Shown in pieces: positions 9,641 to 21,062 of a stretch of DNA of 64,000 nucleotides; within the stretch, counting starts at the first letter, position 1, and every line of letters starts with the position of its first letter. The notes beneath the pieces are model-generated. The model had not been told where the DNA came from. It searched no databases and saw only the letters and a program-made list of their open reading frames with translations. The stretch is taken from NCBI GenBank assembly GCA_963693085.1, contig OY856410.1:1393920863-1393984862 (forward strand), read 5' to 3'. The DNA is from Alisma plantago-aquatica. Taxonomy: Eukaryota > Streptophyta > Magnoliopsida > Alismatales > Alismataceae. The translations under genes were made by a program, and so were the position numbers.

Positions 9641-12600
9641 GTATGCCAGACAAATGCCAGGCTTTCATGCATTCTGAGTCACATTATACATGCTAATTAC
9701 CTATCAATGATGCAATTGTTCAGATTTGCCTTGGTTTCCACCAATTTGAATTTGTGTTGTTAGTAATTACAATGTTATTATTGTTTTGCTGTGATTTTTT
9801 TAGTCAGACGACAAAGTGTAAAACTGTAAATCTCTAAGTGCCTTAATACTATAAAAAAATTCTTTCAACATGATTAACGAATCAACATCAAAAGTGAAAG
9901 TATAGTTAACAAATGTTTAAAATTAAGTGATGCTTCTGGAAAATCTATGTATGAACTTAAAAGATTTGTGGATGTGCTGATATACACGGATTTATAATAC
10001 TTGATGGAAAAGAGAGGAAATTTGAATTGTCATTTCTGTTTCTATTGCTTGCTGACAGGATCGAGAACCTCTGATTCAGTCTTTGAATACCAATCCAGAG
10101 TTTCTCAAGAACAAGGTATCTATGTTCTTCTGTTTCATACCTCATAGCGCACTCATAATGCCTTGGTGGTTGCACCTTATTTGTTCTTTTATAACAATAA
10201 TTCTAATTGACTTTTAGTTTGTACGCCCCTTTAACACAATTTGATAACGTTTGCTTAGAGATATGCTTTGGGAGATATTAAAAACATCAAAGGCATAAGA
10301 ATTCATCCTATTATTATTGTTGCCAAACTAATGATTACAATCATGTAAACCTTTCATCTCTCAGGCCTCCTGTATTTATGTGATATGTGTGTTCCATAGT
10401 GTTGAGTCTTTGTCAGATCTGCTCTACATTAGATAACATCATAGTTCTAATAAGCATAGACCATTCAAGTAAACATGTAGTTGTCCATGTTCAAGTATAC
10501 AGTATACATTGTCAATGCGACTTGCCATGGACTTAAAACACAGTGAAATAGTACAGTTAAAGATAGATATTTATGAAAAGACTACGTGTTAATGATATTT
10601 GATTTCATGTATGTTTAAAAATACAAACTGGTGGAAGACAGTATTTATTATTTGTACTAGAATACTGCCTCAAGATAGTGAATGGACTATTATAGCTGCT
10701 GAACCGAAGTTGTAGCCAGATGACCTATTCTGTCATTTTAGCTTGAGAAAACTTTGCTTATATTCGAGATGTTTTGATCTAAAATCAATATTAGAAGAAC
10801 CAACACAGCACACCACATGGATGGATGCATGGTTTGTGTAGTAGCTGTCTCAAGGATATCCTTTTCTTTGTCATACTAACAATAGTACTAGTAGTTAGGC
10901 CCAAATTCAATTTTTTTAATAGGATAACTAACTAAGTCACTAGATTCAATTACTAGTTGTTATATTCGGAGCCAGGTAAATGATAATCAATGATCAAAAC
11001 ATGTCCGTTCTTCTTATATGGATGCATGATTATCATATTGAGGCTTTGAGCTGACACTTTATGTTCATGTTTTTTTTGGACTGGAGGCTTCACAAGAAAA
11101 GGATGTTGTAGATTATAAAGATTGGCAAATTCCTCTAGGACGGCGATTCAGGTTCTTCTACCATTTTTTCCTGTTTGCATTTCACAACTGATTAACATAA
11201 GGCATGTCTGCCTTTGGCAAGAAAGGTTATATAAATTAGGAACTATGATTATGGGCAAAGAATGCCTTTCTTCTGAATATAAAAAATGCTTTGAAAGTAC
11301 TTTTATGTCAAATATAATATCAGAATGGTATTTTTTTCATAGGATCAAATTCTTCTTGTTCTTTATTAGAGCTATAAACTGCTTTAGTTATTAGTTCTTA
11401 CACTTTGCTGTGCCTTATCTTGGTAAAAGCAAAACTAATATATCGTCTCTATATGAAAACTTCCTAATATACGGGTAATGTTGTCTTCATACTGAGCAAC
11501 ATAGGAATATGAGACTTATAATCTCCATTTATTATATTTGATGTGAAAAAGTTTGTGAAATATGTGGTTAAATAATTCGTGTATTTGTTGTAGATCACTG
11601 AAATTATGGATGGTACTACGACTTTATGGAACAGAAAATCTACAAAGATACATCAGGAATCACATTGACTTGGCAAAGCAGTTTGAGAAATTAGTTCATT
11701 CTGATTCCAGGTTTGAGGTACTAAGTTGAAGCAAAGCTCTTATTATCTGAACTACTTATTTCAAACATAAAAATTCTGTTATGCTTGGCCTTTTAGTTTT
11801 AAATACTAATCTATAACTTGTGATACATGGGCCATAAAACAAGTCTGAAGGTCCCTAAAAAACTGTTTGATTGAAAAGATAGAACAGTTTCATTGTGAGA
11901 CCGCCTTGTATTCTGATATGAGCTGTTTCACAGCAACGGAAATAATGCACAAAAATTAGAGAACACATGGAATTTTGAAAATTGCAGAAGAAACCTGAGA
12001 AATCAAGATGAGAAGCCAGAAGCCTTCATAACATTGATGTAGGCCCACTCTGTGGGTCAAATAACTATCCTGATAATAACTGTAACAGTTAATGAACTGA
12101 TCTTCTGTTCTTTCAAAAAAAAAAGGAAGTAGGCAATAAGATCAGTAGTTGTAACACATTATATTTGCTTATTTTCTTAATCCATGAATTGTATCACCAT
12201 TTTAAGGAATCAATAACATAATAATGTGAAGGATGAGATCTATGTAATTGGCTTTTCCTGTTGAGTTATTCTATAGTACTCATCGGCAATGCGAGGATCA
12301 TTTATGGTTGGTTTGAAAACGATCAATGAAACTTTATGCTTTATCATATACCTTTTAGGGCCTTTTGCTTCATTGTCTCTTTCTTTCCAATATATTTTCT
12401 AAAACAGGAAATGCAAAACAGAAAAACTAACCACATTGTGATTATTAGGCTGGGTGTGGTTTGAAGCTCACATTTTGCTCTATTTTTGTCTGGTTGGAAG
12501 TATTTAATATCTATGATAGCCGCTGGTTTTATTAAGTCCAAAATATCCAGTAAACTTATACCATCAAAAGTACTTGTTGCTCATCCGTCTCGCACTGTAT

Positions 12601-12932
12601 GGAATAATGCTTGTTGTTGTGGGATGTGCCGGCCAAGCCATTTGAGAAGCAAGGAGCATTGTTGAATGCAAACTGCACCCTATTTGGCTACAGTTGCTTT
12701 CCTCTATATTCTATATAGTTGACCATATGGATACGATTAGAATTCTGATGGGGGTGGAACTACTTAAATGCCATGTAGTTTCAAACCATAGTCACAAATT
12801 TGGTATTCGGGATACGTACGGCCAAGTTGAAAAATTCGGAAATCGGGAATTATGCGGAAAATTCGGATAAAAATCGGTCAATGTACGGTAAAAGTTCGGT
12901 CAACTATTCGGAAAAAAGTCGGCAAAAAAGCG

Positions 12933-12976
<44 letters not shown>

Positions 12977-15900
12977 CCGCACATATAATGATTGAAAATG
13001 ACTAAACATCGAACTGATTACTACTCAATATTAGAACGGGAAGAAGTGGGAGCAGCAAGCAGCAGGCACAAATCAGGAAAGAAAGGGGGAGAATGGAGGA
13101 GAAAGATGGAGTGTACATGTAGAATGTCGAGGGTTACTACTCCTGGTGTGTCAGGGGGATAGAGGAGGAAGGTTGGACGGTTTAGTGGAACCCTACTACA
13201 AGTTAAAAAGGATGTGGAAAAAATAAATGTGAAGCAAAAGTACAGAACTGTTTAAAACGGCAAAAAAACGTATTAAACACGTTTAAAACGTAATACGCGA
13301 ATAAAACGTGAATTAAACGCGTTTAAAACGTATTATTCGGTTTGGAGTTTAAAACGGCCGTCATATACGGCACATGAATAATACGCGTTTTAAACGCGTT
13401 TTTTTCAAAAAACGGAGTATATTGTGACTATGTTTCAAACTGCTTATTTTGATTTTCCTCGCAATTATACCAACCCTTAGTAAGATTTGGTTGTTACTAG
13501 GGATCATTTTCTTCAGTAGCCATCCAATCCAGTCGCATAATCAATTCCAAAAATAATTAATGCTTTACATCAAATCTAAGATATCTAAAATTGTCATCAG
13601 CTTGTATCAGATCCTGTTGCATTTTGTATTACAAAAATAATTGGCATGTATTAGATCTATATTATCAGCCCCCCCTCCCCCCACCCACCCAAAATAAAAC
13701 CTATAATACACCAACTATGATTTTTATTGCCATCTTCAGAAACCTTGCATTTCCATGCATTTCTTGCTTGCATTAGGCTTTAGCTCAAGTATCTATATGC
13801 TAACTTGTGGTACCGAAGTTTTGAGATAATGGAATGGATGGGGTTTAACCTAAGAAGCACGGACACAGACACGGATATGGACATGGACACGGACACGGAC
13901 ACGAGACACGGCAATTTTAAAAAATATAGGACACGGACACGGCGTTGGACACGGCAATATATATACATATATACATACATATATTTACATAAATATATAC
14001 AGTTAAAGGCATATATATGTATATAATTTATTTGTAAACACAACAAACTCCATAATTCTTAATAACAAGCAGAAACAACGATCACCATGATATCCACTTT
14101 ATATTCACATTTGTATTCAAACCCACTATGCTGATGCTATAAAATTTAGCATACAAAATGATATATCAAAATCAAGAGGAAGAAGAGGGAAGCTGTAACA
14201 TCCCTGACCTGGGTTATGTTTTAACCCTAGGTGTTTTGATTAAGAAAGATGATTATATGCTTAATCCTATCTTGTGAAAAGTAATTAGGGCTCATGAGGA
14301 ACTTATGTTTCAATTTTGGTCATGTTTGGACAATGTTGAAGCAATGTTTGCTTATCTTGGACTAATGTGCAAATTACCCAAGTTGAGGGGTTAACTTGCA
14401 AATTCCACATGATAAGATGTTCCTCTGATGTTGAGACATCATAAGAATGAATATAATGTAATGGTATGGTTTCCACAAGCTTGGGCATCAAAATAAAGCT
14501 TGTAGAGCAAACCTTGTGCATTAAAACCTAGTTTTGGTGTAATGTGCAATTTACCCAAAATCTAGGGTTCAATATGCAATATATCACCTCTAGAGGATCT
14601 CTCATGTTTCTTGGCATTAAGTAGAGCAAAGAAAATTAGAGGGACATCTCATTTGAGTTATCTTGGAGGAGAGAGAATCTTGACATTAAAATAATCAAGA
14701 TTTAAGCAAAAAGGGGACTTTAATTTAATTAATGCAAAAAGAAATAAATTAATTGAGGAGCCCTTCAACCAAAAGTTGAGGGATGATTTTGTAAGGTGTT
14801 GGACGAGCTTGTGCCTTGCTATGGCACAAAAAGATCTTGGTTGAGTGGAGGCCAACTCACATTATTATAATCAAAAGTAATATCCACTAAAAGTTGGATA
14901 TTAATATAAAACTCTTTAAGGTGCTTAATTTCTTTTCCATTAAATCTTGGATAATGAAGAGCTTTTGCAAGGATTTGAAGGTGGTTTCGTGGCCAAGAAA
15001 TGGAGGAGGATTTGGGGGAAATAATTATGGAATTTAAGGAAAATAATTTCATTTTCTCTTTCATTGAAAACCCATATACATATCATATATGTATATCTTT
15101 TCCAATAACATATAGGGAACGTTTCCTTAGTCTTTTCCCTTTCATTTTTGCTTTGGCCGACCAAGGAAGAGTCCAGGAGCAGGAGAAGGACGAACACAAC
15201 CTGTAGGTAAGGTTTGATCATCTTCTACCTTGGATTCATGGTGAAAACCCTAAAACAATGATTGATTCTTGGTTTTCTTCACTCGATTTCCAATTCTAGC
15301 CAACTTGTTCATCCAAAAGCTCAAGAACGAACCTTGGATAGTTGTTGGAGCTCCATCCACCATTAGAGACGTGGAGCTTGACGCTTGGATCTCAGATTTG
15401 AGGCGGGTTTTATAACTTAAACCCTTAAACATTGCTATTGCATCAATTCTCTATGCTTTGTTGATTGATTTCTTCAATTTGATGCACTCTTGTTTCTTGC
15501 TGCAATTTCCATCAAGAACGGTTGCTGTTCTTGGTTTTTTGAAGGAAGGGGATGATGACATCATCCTAGATGCTTATCCAAAGAAAAGTACCAAGCCAAA
15601 CGGTTTTGATAGCTATTCCAAATCGTTTTAGTTTGATTGGCTATGCGGTTTCAGCAAACCGTTTAAAGGCAAACGGTTTGAAACCGTTTGGGAGTAAACG
15701 GTTTCAAGACCGTTTGAGATGGTTGACCAAGCGTTGACCGTTTGGGAATTTTGTTCCTAATTATGTAGGCTAATGACCCACCAAATTTGAGGGGTTAACT
15801 CCAAAGGAATCGTAGGTTGAAGGCCAATCAATTAGGCAAATCGAATTGAATTAAATGCTGATTTTCAACCTGATTAACTTGACCTGCTTGGGAAAACGGT

Positions 15901-18900
15901 TTCAAAACCGTTTGAGATGGTTGACCAAGCGTTGACCGTTTGGGATTCCTGTTCATAATGATGTTGGGTAATGACCCTCCAAATTTGATGGATTAACTCC
16001 AAGGGAATCATGAGTTGAAGGCTAATCAATTAGGGAAACCTAATTGGATTAAGTGCTGATTTTCAATCTGATTTAATTGACCTTTTTGGGCAAACGGTCT
16101 CAAGACCGTTTGAGTGCGTTGACCAAGGGTTGACCGTTTGGGATTACTGTTCCTTATGATGTGGTCTAATGACCCTCCAAATTTGAGAGGTTAACTCCAA
16201 AGGAATCATGAGTTGAAGGCTAATCAATTAGGCAAACCCTAATTGAAAACAGTGCTGAAATTCCAATGAGTTAAGTTGAGATTTTGGGTTGATTAGCCCA
16301 AACGGTTTCAAGACCGTTTGGGGATCACCCAAACGGTCTCAAGACCGTTTGGGGATCACCCCAAGACCGTTTGGAGGTCTGGGGTCAAGTATAGTTGACC
16401 AATTGAAGGTCCAAAGGTACTAAATCATATTGCAATGTATTGCTGATTTGTTGATCAACTCGATAGACCAATCCATGATGATTTTTCACTAGAATCCAAA
16501 GGTTGGATGAGCCAAACGGTCTCAAGACCGTTTGGAGCTCATCCAAACGGTCTCAAGACCGTTTGGTGGTCACCCAAGACCGTTTGGAGGTCTAGGGTTG
16601 AGTATGGTTAGGTGTTTGAAGGTCTAAAGGTACCAAGCTGATATACAATGCAATGCTGATTTGGTGATCAATCCAATGATCCAAACCTTAATTGGATGAA
16701 TTGGATTTGAGTGATATGATGGGAAAACGGTCTCAAGACCGTTTGGAGGTCATCCAAACGACCTCAAGACCGTTTGGGGTCAGGTCATACCCAATTTGGA
16801 TGATGGTTCAAAAGTTTCAAAGTAACTAGTCTTACATTAATTAGTATTGAAGGATCATCAATTCTAAACCCTAATTCAATTGAATCAAGCCCTAATTGAT
16901 GACCAATTGAGGGTCAATTGAGGGTCAAATTAGTTGAAGGTTGACCTATTAAACTCAATTGAAGTATGAGCATAGGTCCAATTGATGATTGGTTCCATGA
17001 ATTCAATGGTTGAAGGTCCAATGCAATCAATTGAAACACAATTAGTAGCATGATTGATGATCAACTTCAAAGCTCTAATTGGTGTTTATAAACCCTAATC
17101 CCATTGAGATCAGACCATAATTGAAGTCCCAATTGAGGGGTGAGCCATGATTCAAATGATGATTGAGTTGATGATCCAATTGGTTGAAGTTCCATTGATT
17201 AGAATTGAGTGTGGTACAATTTGGTTAATTCAATTGGATACCTCATGTTATTGAAGGTCTAATTGATCAAACCTTTTTGAAAACCTAATGTGATTAGGTG
17301 GGAGATACCTTTAATGGTACTAGTCATTAATGCATAACAAATGCATGGATCCAATACATGATGTAAACCCTAATTGAGGCTGATTCAATGTATAACCCTA
17401 ATAAGAGGTTGTCTACATGTGAAATCACTAATTAGGATGATAGTAAACCCTAGTTGAGGGTGTATCCATGTGAAACCCTAGTTGAGGGTGTATCTATATG
17501 AAACCCTAATTGAAGGTGTATCCATGTGAAACCCTAGTTGAGGGTGTATCTATATGAAACCCTAATTGAAGGTGTATCCATGTGAAACCCTAGTTGAGGG
17601 TGTATCTATGTGAAACCCTAATTGAAGGTGTATCCATGTAAAGCTCTAATTGAGGGTGATTCTATGAGAAACCCTAATTGGGAATGATTAGTAAACCCTA
17701 ATTATGGGCAACATGATATGAAACCCTAATGAAGGGTGATGCTATATGCAAACCCTAATTCTAAAATAGGGTGAAGGTATGTGAAACCCTAATTTTTGGG
17801 TTATACCATATAACATGAACTCTAATTCTGGACAATGAAATGATAAGTCATTGGTCTTGATTGATCATAGGGAATGAGTAACCCTGATTGATAAGAAATG
17901 GGAAACCCTAACCCTGGTAAGGGAATAGTGGTTTTACCCTTGAATAATGATGTTATATATTGTTTTGCATGGTGCTGATATGAAATTGATGTATTATCAT
18001 CTGTACTAACCTTGCAGGTAAGATGTGATGATGAACATAGCCAGGTATGAGCTATGACATTTTATGTATTGACATTGTTTATTGGGCCTTATGTGCCATG
18101 CTATACCTTATTGCCTAGTATGAGGTAATAAGAGAAGTAATGGGCCTTAAGTGCCATGAGAAGATGTTTATGTAATAAGCATCATATTTACCTTGGTCAG
18201 ATGACCTGAAGGTGATAGTTACCTGAAAAAGTGGTAATAATGCTCAATGATGAGCTAAGGGTTTGAATACCCATAACCATATGATTATGGCATTGAGTTG
18301 CAAAGGAATGATAATCTCCAGTATTGAAATGAGGGACTGAGATCCCAATGTCTTATAAAGACTGAGAAGTGATTAATGGAAATAGTACATGTTTTCTTTA
18401 TAGCATTTGTCTTATTAAGTTATGTTTGGAAACTTGGCTGATGCTAAAAGAATATGATAATGTACTTAATTAATCAAGTGATACCATATAATGTAGTTGC
18501 CCTGACCACAGATCCATCAGCGTCAGAATTAGCTGAATGGTGAAACGAGTTTACTCGGAACGCATATTTTTGAATATGTGGGGGTAATTGGGCAATTATA
18601 TCCTTATGCCCCATAGGCATTGCTACGGGCTATGTCCTATGAACGGGATTGGTTACGGACCATACCCCAATAAGAGCATGGCTACGGGCCATGACTCCAC
18701 AAATAATACCAGGCATTGGCTACGGGCCATATCCTGAAGAGAGTATATGCTACGGGCTATAACTCTAATAGCGATGTTGCCAGTATACCCTGGAAAGCTA
18801 TCTAGCAGAGACACAAGATGTCCTGCATGTTATCTCGCACTGACCGAGAAAGTTGAGGTCATGGGAATCCGGCTCTTCCATTGACCTATGTGTGGTACCG

Positions 18901-21012
18901 ATGCTTTACGTAACCGTGGTCGGTTGGAGTATGAGCGGTATACCTCATCTCCTCAAGGCATAAGTATGATTGTAAAACGTAATCAGCCGTGTAGCATATT
19001 TGCTTAGGGTTGAATTGCGAGAATCAATAGTTGATGATACATGGTCTATTATATCATAGTTGGATAAATGATATACATGTTCTTCATATTCCTTATTAAA
19101 TGAATGACTTGCTTCTTAATCAAGTTATAATTGAAATGATTGCATAGAGAATACTGCTCTGCATATCTTATTCAATGATTTACCTATTGTTGAGTAAATA
19201 TAATTCTACTGCTCACTGTTATTCTATTATCAGCGATAACAATGTTTCTGGCGGAGAGTTATATCTCTCGCTGGGACAATTTTTATAATTGTCTCACCCC
19301 CGTGGGATTAAATGTTTAGGTAATCGCCGAAGAAGAGGAAGAAACCTTTCAGTGGGTGAGCAACAGCAGCAGCAGTCACAGGGACAGCAGTGATCCAACA
19401 TGTGGAGACATTGACTGTCTGGTTTTGTGTAGATAGTCCTATGAGTCGTCTCTGTACTCTCGGGTCCTAGGAGTTAGTGTTTTGATACTTCGATCTGAGA
19501 TTTTGTGTAATGAGGCATGATATGTATATATATATGAACCAGGATGTAATGTTTTCACTTTGGTTCTAAATGAAAGAGTTTTCCTGTGAATGGATCTCTT
19601 TGATAAATGGTTTTAATTTTTAGTGATTTTCAGTAATTCCGCTGCTAACGATCGCTTCCGCATGTTTTATTATTGTTAATGACACTTGTTATCTTAAATG
19701 ATGGCGGGTGTCGTCACAGAAGCAGTTCCTAGAAAGGGAAGGAAGTTGCTTTCAGTGGCTGCTCTAGGTATTGGCAACTCCTGCTGCAAATGGCTCACAA
19801 GAGGCTGCTGCTTATTGTGGCTTTAGCTCCTAGTGGTTGCTGATGCAAAGGCTGCTAGTAGCAACTCCATCTCTTTATGGTGGCTGCTTGCAGCAACTTC
19901 AGGACCTAGCTGCTGCTAGAAGCGGTTTCATACTTTATTTACGGGAACAACAACAATTAGAGGGTGATGCTTCTTGGTCGCCTCTCGAGGGAAGGGATGA
20001 AGGTTTCGGTGAGGAGTTGGGGTTTGGTTGAGGAGTCTACGGGGTTGGGTCTTATTTTCTCTTTTCATTTTAGTTAGATCTTATGTGGGTTAGGCTGGCC
20101 GTGTCCACTAAGCGTCCTAGATGTGTCCACACCGTGTCCAGCTTGCAAATTAAAAAAAAATGAAACTGGACACGTTGGAGGAGTGTCCGCCGCGTGTCCA
20201 CGTGTGTCCAAGGCGTGTCCGGGTTGGACACGTGTCGGACACGGACACGACAGCCTCGGGGAAGTGTCCGTGCTTCCTAGGGTTTAACTGTTTTGTACTT
20301 ATACCTTTCATGTTTGAGGTATTATTGCATAATGTTTAGTAGGAAATAGGGGCAAATTCAGAAATTGCTTTCTTTGCATACTTTTGCATAGTTTATCAAG
20401 GAAGGTTGGTTTCGAGGATTTTTTTCTTTTGAGTGTTACTTGAAGATTGGAGTTGTGCGTTCTCTCAACACCTGAAATACACGACTAAATAAAGTCTGAA
20501 TCTGTTTTTCTTTGTGTGTAATTCAACGAAATAGATCAAAAGGAGTGTCCTACAATATACAGTGACCGGAGGATGATCCTGCAATACATGTTAAAAAATG
20601 GTCTATATATCTTTATTGAATTTTACCAAATTATCCAATGTCAATATTTTAAGATGCATTCATAGAGATGGAACATGATTTAAATATGCAAATTTAATAA
20701 TTTATCACACTACATTAGATACAAGATACTTGATTTCTCACAATTACTTTTTGCAACCTATTGGTTTCGGTATGAAATGAAAATGGCACCTTATCCATGA
20801 GTTTTAAACTACCATGTCCTGCTAATCGTGCTTGTATCCATAGCTGTACTCGCGCCATAGTCACAAATTCGGCATTCAGGATGCATTCGGTTGAGTAAAA
20901 AAATTCGGAATTCGGCAATTATGCGGAAAATTCGGGTAAAAATCAGTCAACTTGCGGTAAAAGTACGGTCAACTATTCGCGAAAAAGTCAATCAGAGGAT
21001 ATATACAGATAT

Positions 21013-21062
<50 letters not shown>

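Larger units (their letters stand above)
14194..19718 (+). repeat. Solo LTR, 5525 bp, Gypsy-type, nested in the hAT-like element
   Basis: Starts TGTAACATCCCTGACCTGGG and ends GTGTCGTCACA, with the exact TSD GAAGC on both sides (14189-14193, 19719-19723). No primer site, polypurine tract or internal domain is present, so it is probably the product of LTR-LTR recombination. Its ends and several blocks (for example GCTTTACGTAACCGTGGTCG near 18903 and GGAGAGTTATATCTCTCGCT near 19253) match the LTRs of the element at 44343-61799, so the two belong to related families. It is unusually long and carries three different tandem-repeat domains. Confidence 0.88.
13850..20280. mobile_element. hAT-like non-autonomous element with ACGGACAC repeats, split by a solo LTR
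   Basis: The ends CTAAGAAGCACGGACAC and GTGTCCGTGCTTCCTAG are inverted repeats with one mismatch in 17. They are flanked by the 8-bp duplication GGTTTAAC (13842-13849, 20281-20288). Without the nested solo LTR and its TSD copy the element is about 0.9 kb. Subterminal regions carry many GGACAC copies at the left and GTGTCC copies at the right, consistent with transposase binding sites. No transposase is encoded. Confidence 0.87.

Noticed and set aside
13805..14046. Thr-Asp or Ser-Val dipeptide-repeat frames on both strands
   Set aside because: Produced by the GGACAC nucleotide repeats at the left end of the hAT-like element.
15594..16790. CRISPR-like look of evenly spaced palindromes
   Set aside because: The context is a plant LTR, spacers are homologous to each other and not unique, and no cas genes exist.
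17440..17800. Interstitial telomere
   Set aside because: Cores of ACCCTA are separated by about 20 bp of other sequence and lie inside a defined solo LTR with a TSD.
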